From IMG/VR virus record IMGVR_UViG_3300025147_000035, positions 1 to 27,657 of that record: a stretch of 27,657 nucleotides of DNA. One strand, written 5' to 3'. Positions 8,838-15,236 of the stretch are shown here, one piece after another. Numbering within the stretch: the first letter of the stretch is position 1; each line of letters starts with the position of its first letter. This DNA comes from a virus. A program made the translations under genes and the position numbers. Under the pieces are notes generated by a model. That model was given only the letters and a program-made list of their open reading frames with translations, was not told the origin of the DNA and did not search any database.

Positions 8838-8857
8838 AGCCCGCTCAATGGCGGGCT
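8838..8857. terminator. Bidirectional terminator between convergent accessory genes
   Basis: AGCCCGC, loop TCAATG and GCGGGCT form a 7-bp stem flanked by AAAAA on the left and TTTTTT on the right. It can end the plus-strand moron transcript (stop at 8832) and the minus-strand transcript of the gene ending at 8879. Confidence 0.88.
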
Positions 8858-8878
8858 TTTTTACGGTGTGACAACAGA

Positions 8879-9559
8879 TCACTTTATGAAGCAGTCCTCA
8901 GCAAGGACATTCATCATTAGCCCCTTTACCCGGCAAACCACGGTGAGCTTTTGCCCTTTGCGCAAACTGCCAAGCTGCTGATTCATGGAGTCATCAAAAA
9001 AAGCCTGGACGGTAGGTAGCTCATACAGCGCGCCAGTACCAAGGGTCACATAGAGGTTGTCAGTGAAGTCTTTTTTGATATCTCCAACAGCCCCTGTGAC
9101 CTGAATCAGTCGCCCCTTATATCGATTGTCCGCAGCCACCTCATTGCCTTTGTAGTCCGACAATATCTGACCGATCCCAACTTGCACAACCTGCTCTTTA
9201 GCTGGTTCGGCGGCTGGAGCAGAAATCGACGAAGATGTCGATGCACTGGATGTACTGGTAGAGCTGCTAGCTGGCCCACCTTGCATGGCGAAAAGAAGCA
9301 CTGACAGGGCTAGGTAACCAAAAGCCATAACCCTAGACTTCGTGGTGCGCCCGCGGCTAAGAGTAAACCAAGCAAAGACGATGGGGAGGACGAGTATCCC
9401 AATGACAAGCATGAAGCCAACCGGCCGAACAGCCTTATCTCGGAGACCTGCATCTATCTTTGGAATGGGTGCTCCGTGCGCCGGCCGTCCGCAGTTCGGG
9501 CATGACGGAGCTGAATCTGAAATTTCTTTGCTGCAATCCGGGCATTTAACAATTGCCAT
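8879..9559 (-). CDS. Zinc-ribbon, two-span membrane, OB-fold protein (moron)
   Basis: A 226-residue protein unrelated to tail structure. Residues 6-23 form a zinc ribbon (C6-x2-C9 ... C20-x2-C23). Membrane spans follow near 46-67 (VGFMLVIGILVLPIVFAW) and 76-94 (VMAFGYLALSVLLFA). Next comes a Ser/Thr/Ala-rich linker (about 96-120). The C-terminal domain 'GQILSDYKGNEVAADNRYKG' followed by IQVTGAVGDIKKDF and YVTLGTG resembles the tRNA_anti-like OB-fold family. The start has a purine-rich GGAAGGGAA upstream. It sits between tape measure and tail genes and is bounded on its 3' side by a strong terminator. A role in host or superinfection physiology is inference; the biochemical function is unknown. 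Confidence 0.8.
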   Translation of the reverse strand: MAIVKCPDCSKEISDSAPSCPNCGRPAHGAPIPKIDAGLRDKAVRPVGFMLVIGILVLPIVFAWFTLSRGRTTKSRVMAFGYLALSVLLFAMQGGPASSSTSTSSASTSSSISAPAAEPAKEQVVQVGIGQILSDYKGNEVAADNRYKGRLIQVTGAVGDIKKDFTDNLYVTLGTGALYELPTVQAFFDDSMNQQLGSLRKGQKLTVVCRVKGLMMNVLAEDCFIK

Positions 9560-9611
9560 GCGGAGTTCCCTTCCTTTATCTGCTGTCTGCGTTTTGGCTC
9601 AAGGCCTTTGC

Positions 9612-9626
9612 GCAGATTCTATCTGC
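9612..9626. repeat. Short perfect inverted repeat upstream of the zinc-ribbon gene
   Basis: GCAGAT, TCT, ATCTGC is a perfect 6-bp palindrome with a 3-base centre, 53 bases upstream of the zinc-ribbon gene start. On the minus strand its centre reads TAGAAT, a possible -10 element, but I see no good -35 at the right distance. It could be an operator or a chance hairpin. The 114-base gap 9560-9673 shows nothing else I can name. Confidence 0.3.
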
Positions 9627-9673
9627 CTTGCTATTTCGCCGCTACGCCATGTGATGTAAATAAGCCATTATCC

Positions 9674-10159
9674 TCACGCCTCCCCGTCATACCCCAGCGA
9701 AGCATGAATAGCCTGCCCGCCGATCAGTCCAGATACGGCGGCATGACCAATAGTCTTTTTGATGTACTCCTTGTTGCTGAATACTGCCGGCCCCATCACT
9801 GCTCGCGACGGCATCTTATCTGTGCCGAATTCGTGATAGACAATCTTCGGATCTTTCGAGCCGATAATCGCTTCAAGCCCGTGCGTCTCATGGGAAATAC
9901 TGTCACGCATCTCTCCGGTAGCCAGGAGCGGCGCATCAGCAGGGTAGCCCTTGCGCGCCTTTTCTGACTCGGTAGATTCGGCCAGATCAGCCCACGCGGC
10001 GAAGGACCCAATGCCTGACTGGTAATGGCCGATCTCTTCCTTTGCTGTCTTCTCGATGCGTACGGCGCACTTCTCAAGGCCGTCGTGAAGGTGTTTCAGT
10101 TCGGCAGCCTCAAGCGCCAAGAAATGCAGCGCAAGGCTGCCAAGACTGTTGAACTCCAT
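9674..10159 (-). CDS. HK97 gp10-like / virion morphogenesis protein
   Basis: A 161-residue protein with the C-terminal signature of HK97 gp10-type tail completion proteins: 'IVYHEFGTDKMPSRAVMGPA' followed by a helix (FSNKEYIKKTIG). Such proteins connect head and tail or complete the tail. The N-terminal half is helical (LKHLHDGLEKCAVRIEKTAKEEI). I use the ATG at 10159, which overlaps the stop of the frameshifted chaperone product (TGATG); a GTG one codon earlier is possible. It lies after the chaperone, not among the head-tail genes where this family is usually found. Confidence 0.62.
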   Translation of the reverse strand: MEFNSLGSLALHFLALEAAELKHLHDGLEKCAVRIEKTAKEEIGHYQSGIGSFAAWADLAESTESEKARKGYPADAPLLATGEMRDSISHETHGLEAIIGSKDPKIVYHEFGTDKMPSRAVMGPAVFSNKEYIKKTIGHAAVSGLIGGQAIHASLGYDGEA

Positions 10160-10733
10160 CACTTTTGCTCCTTGAACTTCATTGAGGACCAGTCGAATTC
10201 CGCACCTTCAAATTCTGAGAAGGTGACGGACATGGCCATGCGCTCGTACTCGTTCAGGCTGTCGCACTCAAAAACCAGATGGAATGGAACCCCGCTTTTC
10301 ACCAGCCAACAGCGCTGCTTAAAGTCGGGGTTCGTGCCTAGTTTTTTGCTGCGGCCTGCTCTGCGCTGAGCGCAGCCTTTTCGTGCTCGGACTTGAGGGC
10401 TTCGTACTTGGCCATCAGGTGCTCATTGATCGCGCTCATGCCTTCGTTGCCGAGCTGGGCAAGCATCACCTCGACCTGCTTGATGCTCGACGGGAAGCCG
10501 AAGAAGTCATCGTCAATGTGCGCAACCATGGCGGCCGGCAGTGCGAAGCCGTTCATCCAGGTGCTGTTCTGTGAAACGTCGCCGCCCACACCCATCACCA
10601 GGCGCGATTGCTGCATTGGGTCGAGCTGGCGCAACTGAATCGTGCGACCCAGGCTGTCAGTGATGGTTTCAAATTTCGGCTTTTTCGGTACGTCGATCTG
10701 TTCTACGTTTTCTTTCACTGTTACGCGGGACAT
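10159..10733 (-). CDS. Frameshifted tail assembly chaperone (lambda GT-like)
   Basis: A -1 slip at A AAA AAC (10341-10347) avoids the TAG and continues for 60 codons to TGA 10159-10161, giving about 191 residues. The added domain begins LGTNPDFKQRCWLVKSG and ends DWSSMKFKEQK. It uses codons naturally, with no internal stop and no ribosome binding site suited to separate translation of its whole length. In lambda the equivalent gpGT binds tape measure and tail tube while gpG does not. The extension's stop overlaps the next gene's start, which confirms that this frame is coding. Confidence 0.8.
10338..10733 (-). CDS. Tail assembly chaperone, zero-frame product (lambda G-like role)
   Basis: A 131-residue protein immediately after the tail tube gene and before the tape measure region. 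In nearly all long-tailed phages this place is taken by the two chaperone products that coat the tape measure protein during assembly. It begins MSRVTVKENVEQIDVPKKPK, contains a conserved-looking middle (DSLGRTIQLRQLDPMQQSRL) and ends in an Ala/Lys-rich helix. The last codons are GCA AAA AAC TAG, so the gene ends directly on a slippery site. SD AGAGGAA lies upstream of the ATG. Function is assigned by position and by the frameshift. Confidence 0.82.
   Translation of the reverse strand: MSRVTVKENVEQIDVPKKPKFETITDSLGRTIQLRQLDPMQQSRLVMGVGGDVSQNSTWMNGFALPAAMVAHIDDDFFGFPSSIKQVEVMLAQLGNEGMSAINEHLMAKYEALKSEHEKAALSAEQAAAKN
10341..10347 (-). promoter_or_regulatory. Programmed -1 frameshift site A AAA AAC of the tail chaperone
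   Basis: On the minus strand the zero frame reads gcA AAA AAC TAG. The heptamer allows both tRNAs to re-pair with AAA AAA, and the stop codon follows immediately, which favours pausing and slippage. The matching -1 open frame downstream is 60 codons long. Confidence 0.82.
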
Positions 10734-10766
10734 GGGTAATTCCTCTGGTCATTGAGTCGTCAAAGA

Positions 10767-10815
10767 GCATGGCGTGCGGGGTGACGAGATCCCGCGCCCT
10801 GCCGGGCTGCCATGC
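10767..10815 (-). other. Structured region between tail tube and chaperone genes
   Basis: GCATGGC (10767-10773) pairs with GCCATGC (10809-10815), and inside it GCGGG (10776-10780) pairs with CCCGC (10791-10795). On the minus-strand RNA this gives a nested stem-loop just after the tube gene's stop. No U-tract follows, so it is more likely an RNA-stability or translation-spacing structure than a terminator. Confidence 0.4.
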
Positions 10816-10823
10816 GAACAGGG

Positions 10824-11252
10824 TTACGAGACTTTCAGGCGGCGCTTTGCAGTGAATGCCATCGACTGCTTGATGGTTTTGTCGCCTTCCTTGTCGCCTG
10901 CGTTTTCCAGCTTCAGCTGAACGGAGACGTACCGGTAGGTGCTGACGCTGCCGTCTGGCTCGTTGAAGGTCTCGGTGATAGTCGAGGGCGGCTGAGATAC
11001 TCCGGCGTAGTAGTCGCTCTCCCACTTAGCCCAGTAATCGTCAATGGTTGAGTCGGTGCGCTCAATGTCGAACGACCCGGTCCAGCCTTTGGGGATGTTC
11101 AGTTCGTCGGTCTCGCCGGAGAGCGGAGTGACCTCGGTACTGGCGATCTTCGGCTTGCTCTTGAAGTTCATCAGTTTCGGGATTTTGATCGGGCCGTAAG
11201 GGCCGTTGATGTCAATCGAGACATCCTTGCCCGTGTTGTATCCACCTTGCAT
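10824..11252 (-). CDS. Tail tube protein
   Basis: A 142-residue protein directly after the sheath gene, the invariant place of the inner tube in contractile tails. It begins MQGGYNTGKDVSIDINGPYG and contains a beta-rich core: KSKPKIASTEVTPLSGETDE, 'GWTGSFDIERTD' and 'STITETFNEPDG'. It ends in YRYVSVQLKLENAGD and a basic tail. The pattern (a helix between two beta sheets, ending in QSMAFTAKR) fits Mu gpM-like tubes of about 120-150 residues. GGAGA lies six bases before the ATG. Confidence 0.85.
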   Translation of the reverse strand: MQGGYNTGKDVSIDINGPYGPIKIPKLMNFKSKPKIASTEVTPLSGETDELNIPKGWTGSFDIERTDSTIDDYWAKWESDYYAGVSQPPSTITETFNEPDGSVSTYRYVSVQLKLENAGDKEGDKTIKQSMAFTAKRRLKVS

Positions 11253-11267
11253 GGCGTTCTCCAGAAT

Positions 11268-11295
11268 GAAAAAGGCCCATCACTTGGACGGGCCT
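11268..11295 (-). terminator. Terminator between sheath and tube genes
   Basis: Minus-strand AGGCCC and GGGCCT enclose an 11-base loop and are followed by TTTTT. It lies in the 63-base gap after the sheath stop. It probably acts as an attenuator or as a 3' end for sheath mRNA, since the tube gene follows in the same direction. Confidence 0.72.
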
Positions 11296-11315
11296 ATTGA
11301 AAGGGTTGACGCCTG

Positions 11316-12866
11316 TTAGCGAGGGCTGGCGGATACGACAACGGTGACTGACTGGCCGGCTTCCAAATTGATCAGGAAGTAACGGACCACGGACAGGTAC
11401 TTGACCTGTACGTCTGCCTGCATGTAGCCCAGAGCAGCGCGAGCGTCGGGGTTGTTACTGGCGTCGATCTGGACAGAGAACGACGGACCGCCGTTCGGGT
11501 CGCCAATCATTCCTTGGTCGAACAGGGTCTGCAGGAAGCTTTCAATGGTCGACTTCGTGGAGCGGCGCAGATCGATGGTCTGGAGCTGCCCAACCACGTA
11601 ACCGAACGATGCCGCCAGCGTCAGCGAGACAAAGTTCGTCATCCGCGTGTAGTTGTCGCCGTTGACGGTCGGATTACTTGCGCAGTTCAGGCCGGAGCGA
11701 TGACCGAAGTAGCTGCCGCCCGGGCATGGATTGGTGATCACGTCCAGGCGGGAGGTGTTGATCGAGCCGATTTCCGGAAGGCTGTACGGCTGCTGCGCGA
11801 GGTTGCGCTGCGTCGATACGGCATTGGAGAGCGGCTTGTTCAGCGCTGACTGGTGCGGTGCAAGCGCTGCAATTTCGGCGGCAGAGAACGTGGCGGGTGC
11901 CACCATCCGCTGCTTGCCGTTCACTTGGTCGTACCAGTAAACCCAGTCGCCCACCAAGACCTTCAGCGCGTAGCTGTCACAGCCGGCAGTGGTCAGGCTG
12001 GTCGACACAGTGGCGTACGAAGCGCCGGCCGGCCCCTGCGTAACCATGTAGCAGCCTTCGGACAGGCCGTAGGTCAGCATGGTTGGCCACTGGGTCGAGT
12101 CGCTCAGGTCAACAAGGTTCGCTACCTGCGCACCAGTACCGCGCAGGGCGTACATGCCTTTGCGGACTGCGCCTGCCCCGTCAACGCCAACCAGAACCGC
12201 GTCAGTGATCGTGGTGGCGCCGTCAGTACCAGCCGTGAAAGCGATGGTCTGGCCGACAGCGACTGGCGCGAGAATGGATATGCCGACAGTGGCGATCACC
12301 AGCTGCGAAGCGCCGCGAATGCCGGACTGGCCGCTGTTCACCGCGCTGACGATGCTCTGCCAGAGAATGAGCCCGCTACCCGTGATGTTATCGAACACTT
12401 CCGGCGATACGCCTGGCAGCGAGATGACCAGCTTCCAGCTTGAAGGCGCGGTGCCCGCAGACAGGGTTGCGCTGAGCGAGTTGCCGAGGGTGCCGGTATA
12501 GAAGGCGGTCAGGGTTGCACCAACGGCTGCGGCCGTATCCTTCAGCGTCGACGTTGCGGCGATGTCAGTGCCATCGCTCACGCGGACAGCGCGGATGTTC
12601 GAAGCACCCAGGCCGATCGATATAGCGACGGCGGTGGCCAAATCGTACTTTCGAACCTGTTGTGCGCCGATCTTCTGCGCTGCATCACCGGGCGAGCCGA
12701 TCAGCATAGGGCTGCCCACGGCACCCCACGACGCAACGCCAACGATGCCGAGAATGTCGGTCGCCACGCCATTGATGTAGCGAGTCTTTGGTTGAACGGC
12801 CTGGATGTATAGGTCGGGGGCCGTGAGCGCTGCCGTGTTCAAGCCGCCTGCCGGATAAATGGGCAT
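11316..12866 (-). CDS. Contractile tail sheath protein
   Basis: A 516-residue sheath subunit whose polymer contracts to drive the tube through the envelope. The N-terminus (PDLYIQAVQPKTRYINGVATDILGIVGVASWG) is the classic sheath pattern, with strand exchange followed by a 'G(I/V)VG.A..G' turn. The C-terminal part 'VKYLSVVRYFLINLEAGQSV' forms the conserved interaction domain. Residues about 110-250 form a variable surface domain. The start is ATG 12866, with GGAGG five to six bases upstream; the frame is open to a TTG four codons earlier that overlaps that site. It is preceded by a terminator. Confidence 0.93.
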   Translation of the reverse strand: MPIYPAGGLNTAALTAPDLYIQAVQPKTRYINGVATDILGIVGVASWGAVGSPMLIGSPGDAAQKIGAQQVRKYDLATAVAISIGLGASNIRAVRVSDGTDIAATSTLKDTAAAVGATLTAFYTGTLGNSLSATLSAGTAPSSWKLVISLPGVSPEVFDNITGSGLILWQSIVSAVNSGQSGIRGASQLVIATVGISILAPVAVGQTIAFTAGTDGATTITDAVLVGVDGAGAVRKGMYALRGTGAQVANLVDLSDSTQWPTMLTYGLSEGCYMVTQGPAGASYATVSTSLTTAGCDSYALKVLVGDWVYWYDQVNGKQRMVAPATFSAAEIAALAPHQSALNKPLSNAVSTQRNLAQQPYSLPEIGSINTSRLDVITNPCPGGSYFGHRSGLNCASNPTVNGDNYTRMTNFVSLTLAASFGYVVGQLQTIDLRRSTKSTIESFLQTLFDQGMIGDPNGGPSFSVQIDASNNPDARAALGYMQADVQVKYLSVVRYFLINLEAGQSVTVVVSASPR

Positions 12867-12881
12867 GGCTTCCTCCAAATG

Positions 12882-12903
12882 AAAAAACCGCCTCTAGGGC
12901 GGT
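12882..12903 (-). terminator. Terminator before the sheath gene
   Basis: Minus-strand ACCGCC, loop CTAGA and GGCGGT followed by TTTTT form a compact rho-independent terminator in the gap between the 62-residue gene (stop at 12927) and the sheath start. It divides the head-tail joining genes from the tail genes. Confidence 0.82.
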
Positions 12904-12926
12904 CTCTTTGTGTGTGATTTCGCGGT

Positions 12927-13115
12927 TTAGGCGGCGGTTTTAAGCACGTTTGCTGCGTTTTCGCCTTCCAGTACGGCGGCAACTTCGGCTGCGTCCGTGA
13001 TCTGCTCGCCAACCTGGTAGTCGGCGAAGGCGAACTTGACGGTCAGCTTGAATGGCGACGTGACCATCTTGCCGAATGCCTGGGTTACGGGAGCGTCTTG
13101 GGTGTCGGAATCCAT
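12927..13115 (-). CDS. Small conserved-type phage protein before the sheath gene
   Basis: A 62-residue acidic protein (MDSDTQDAPVTQAFG..., then 'PFKLTVKFAFADYQVGEQIT' and an Ala-rich helix). I do not recognise a family. In Mu-like phages a small gene often precedes the sheath gene (compare the small gene near Mu gpL), so a structural or assembly role is plausible. The ATG has GAGG seven bases upstream, eight bases after the previous stop. Confidence 0.62.
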   Translation of the reverse strand: MDSDTQDAPVTQAFGKMVTSPFKLTVKFAFADYQVGEQITDAAEVAAVLEGENAANVLKTAA

Positions 13116-13123
13116 GTCAGGCC

Positions 13124-13945
13124 TCAGGGGTTGCTGGTTGATACAGGAAGCCCGGTCTGGGCGTTGACGATGTTCAGCGCCGGAGCGATAGCCTCGGCGA
13201 ATTGCTGTGTCTGGGTTGTGGCGTAATCGACGCTGTAAATCAGGTCGCGACGGTAAAGTCCGGCCTTTTCAAGCTGATCCGTCTGAAGCGTCTGTGCGTA
13301 GCGGATGATCCCGGCCGACCCATCAGGCAGCGCCATGTTGGTGGCGTCGGACAGGATTGAATCGATCTGCTTGGCTGTAGCGTCCCGAGTGGCTGGAGTC
13401 GGCGCCCAGACCGTGATCTGGAACTGCTGCTCCTGTCGCTTGGTTTCCTTGATCGAGGTGCCGATTCCGCCGACTCGCGCAAAGACGCTGTGTGCGCCAG
13501 TGAGCGTGACGACCGGCCCGGAGCTGGAAGCGCCAGGGATAAGCGATGCAAGCCCGGTAGCGGCGGTTGTGAGCGTGTCATTCGCCTGCATGGCGTAGAC
13601 GTAGCCCGTACCGTTCAAGCTGACCAGCAAGTTCTGCGCACTGACGGCGCCCGATAGCGTTACGACCGCACCGGCGACTGTCATCGTGACGGTGTGCACT
13701 GGCGCAGTGATCGGAACCCATGACCGCCCGAGGTAGCGCGTGGTTTTCCGGTCCGGGCCTCTTGGGTAGACGCTGATGTGCGCCTTCCCTGCCTTCAGAT
13801 CGGCTTCAAGCACGTTCCCCACGGGCCAGCCGGGGTAAATCTTGGTCGGGATGCCGCTGATACTCGGCTGCCCTGAGCCGCCCGGGTAAACGATTGTCGC
13901 CACCCTTGCGGCGAGTTGATTCAGCACATCTGATAGGTCGGCCAT
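13124..13945 (-). CDS. Tail completion / terminator-like protein with inserted beta domain
   Basis: A 273-residue protein between head-tail joining genes and sheath, where the tail terminator lies in contractile phages. The N-terminal helix (DVLNQLAARVATIVYPG) and the later part (TSIKETKRQEQQFQITVWAP, then a helix DATAKQIDSILSDAT) match known tail terminator patterns. Residues about 83-160 look like an insertion. They start 'HTVTMTVAGAVVTLSGAV', continue with 'YVYAMQANDTLTTAATGLAS' and end VVTLTGA, the pattern of a repeated beta-sandwich domain found decorating phage tail proteins. Its stop is separated from the next gene by eight bases. Confidence 0.62.
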   Translation of the reverse strand: MADLSDVLNQLAARVATIVYPGGSGQPSISGIPTKIYPGWPVGNVLEADLKAGKAHISVYPRGPDRKTTRYLGRSWVPITAPVHTVTMTVAGAVVTLSGAVSAQNLLVSLNGTGYVYAMQANDTLTTAATGLASLIPGASSSGPVVTLTGAHSVFARVGGIGTSIKETKRQEQQFQITVWAPTPATRDATAKQIDSILSDATNMALPDGSAGIIRYAQTLQTDQLEKAGLYRRDLIYSVDYATTQTQQFAEAIAPALNIVNAQTGLPVSTSNP

Positions 13946-13946
13946 G

Positions 13947-14585
13947 TCACACCTGTGCTTGCATGGCGGTCATGCGCCAGCCCATATCGGTCAGTTCGGC
14001 GCTCGAAATCACGTATTTGCGACCAAGTTCATCAAGGATGATGTCGCTGGTGCGCAACACGATGCCGGGCCAGGCAGGCATCAGAATCGCCCACCACGGC
14101 GTGCGTACGTCGCCCGGTAGATTGGTCGGGTTAGCCTCGCCTTTAGTGCCCTGGAGCACGCTGGCAGGCCAGCCAGTCATCAGCGGAGCCTCGGTGGCTG
14201 GCGTATCACCGCCGTAGTCGCCGAGGCCCACCCCGTCATCCATGCTGACGCGCAAGACTGAGATGGTCCGGTTCGTCTGCACGCAGTAGATAGGCAGCGT
14301 TGACTGCATGGCGGCGATGAAGAATGTGCCGCCCTCGCCCACCATGATGTCGCCCGGCGCACACAGTGTTGCGTCAAACAGGCCGAGCCAAGCGGCTTGA
14401 CCGTACTTGTTTGGAGCGCTGTAGCTGAAGTTCGTGGTAAACGAGGCAGATAGCGTCTGCAGCGGATTCGAGTTCAGCGGGTTATTGGCGCTGGTAGCGC
14501 GGAATTGCTGGTAGTCGAAACCGATACGCTTGGCTGCCTGCCCGTAACCTTTGTAAATCTTGAGCTGAAGCTTTGTGCCATCCAT
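13947..14585 (-). CDS. Putative head-tail joining or neck protein
   Basis: A 212-residue protein with no recognised family. It begins MDGTKLQLKIYKGYGQAAKR and has a middle with many aromatic and Gly residues (NKYGQAAWLGLFDA). A central segment contains 'GDIMVGEGGTFFIAAMQSTL', and the C-terminal part ends 'RKYVISSAELTDMGWRMTAM'. The C-terminal half resembles in outline the beta-barrel neck proteins, which carry a 'D.I....G..Y.V......G' pattern (DIILDELGRKYVISSAEL). I chose ATG 14585, one base after the previous stop (TGACATG). The frame is open further upstream, but only inside the neighbouring gene. Confidence 0.65.
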   Translation of the reverse strand: MDGTKLQLKIYKGYGQAAKRIGFDYQQFRATSANNPLNSNPLQTLSASFTTNFSYSAPNKYGQAAWLGLFDATLCAPGDIMVGEGGTFFIAAMQSTLPIYCVQTNRTISVLRVSMDDGVGLGDYGGDTPATEAPLMTGWPASVLQGTKGEANPTNLPGDVRTPWWAILMPAWPGIVLRTSDIILDELGRKYVISSAELTDMGWRMTAMQAQV

Positions 14586-14586
14586 G

Positions 14587-14979
14587 TCAGCCCCTTGCCA
14601 GGCTAATGCCGCCGTCGCCCAGCGATGGGCCAGCAGGCACCCCAAGGAATCCGCATAGCTCGCGGCGCCAGATCCGGTAAAGATTCATCCGGTCTCTGAC
14701 CTCGTTCTTGTTGTGCACCCAGACGGCCGCCTGATCCGTATCGAGGTTACCGGTCGCAGACAGAACATCAGCCTCCAGTCCAGCCAGCTTGGTCAGAAAC
14801 GAGGCCATCGTGACCGCCTCTTCTGGCCGCAGGCTGTCCAGCCGATGATTCAGCGTTTGCCAGATCATTGGCGCAACCCAGCCCCACGCAGTGTCGCGCC
14901 GATCATCGAGCGTCACGTCACCCTGCATTGGGTAGCCGGCATAGCGTCTGGCGTCCGACTTTTGCTGATCAGTAAGCAT
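14587..14979 (-). CDS. Putative head-tail connector protein
   Basis: A 130-residue, mostly helical protein downstream of the coat gene. It begins MLTDQQKSDARRYAGYPMQG and continues with 'ILP'-free helices (WVAPMIWQTLNHRLDSL, then EEAVTMASFLTKLAGLEADV). It ends in 'RDRMNLYRIWRRELCGFLGV' and a Gly-rich tail. Size, helicity and location fit a connector or adaptor that docks under the portal; the family cannot be named. AGGAG lies seven bases before the ATG. Confidence 0.65.
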   Translation of the reverse strand: MLTDQQKSDARRYAGYPMQGDVTLDDRRDTAWGWVAPMIWQTLNHRLDSLRPEEAVTMASFLTKLAGLEADVLSATGNLDTDQAAVWVHNKNEVRDRMNLYRIWRRELCGFLGVPAGPSLGDGGISLARG

Positions 14980-15020
14980 GCTCGGCTCCTGCTACCTTTT
15001 GTTTTCGCCGGCTTGGCGTA

Positions 15021-15185
15021 TTACTGCGAATTCTTGCCGTCACCCGAGGATTTTTTATCCTTGGCCGGCTGATCCTTCTCAACAAACAGCGTGTGAACGC
15101 TTTCGTCGAAGTTTTCTTTATCGATCACGACGAAATCGCCCTGCCCCTCACCCCACGGCTCAACTTTCAAAGTCTTGTCGTTCAT
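15021..15185 (-). CDS. Small acidic protein following the coat gene
   Basis: A 54-residue gene, ATG 15185 to TAA 15021-15023, with GGAG six to seven bases upstream. The product begins MNDKTLKVEPWGEGQGDFVV, continues IDKENFDESVHTLFVEKDQP and ends in a Lys/Ser/Gly-rich tail. It has no recognised domain. Its place between coat and connector genes and its good ribosome site support translation. It could be a minor head or decoration protein, by position only. Confidence 0.65.
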   Translation of the reverse strand: MNDKTLKVEPWGEGQGDFVVIDKENFDESVHTLFVEKDQPAKDKKSSGDGKNSQ

Positions 15186-15208
15186 GTGTTTCTCCAGAAA
15201 TTAGCGAA

Positions 15209-15228
15209 CCTGAGGCCGAAGCCCCAGG
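15209..15228 (-). other. Hairpin with UUCG loop at the 3' end of the coat gene
   Basis: Minus-strand CCTGGGGC, loop TTCG and GCCTCAGG form an 8-bp stem (one G-U pair) closed by a stable UUCG tetraloop, just past the coat gene stop. No clear U-tract follows. It probably protects the 3' end of abundant coat mRNA or acts as a weak terminator. Confidence 0.6.
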
Positions 15229-15236
15229 CGCAGTTA

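Noticed and set aside
9560-9673. Promoter for the zinc-ribbon gene (TTTACA-18-AAATAG or TTGAGC-16-GATAAA)
   Set aside because: Both candidates are poor in the -10 or lie too close to the start codon, so I list only the palindrome there.
15186-15236. Full terminator after the coat gene
   Set aside because: The hairpin is strong but no U-tract follows, so it is listed as an RNA hairpin, not a terminator.
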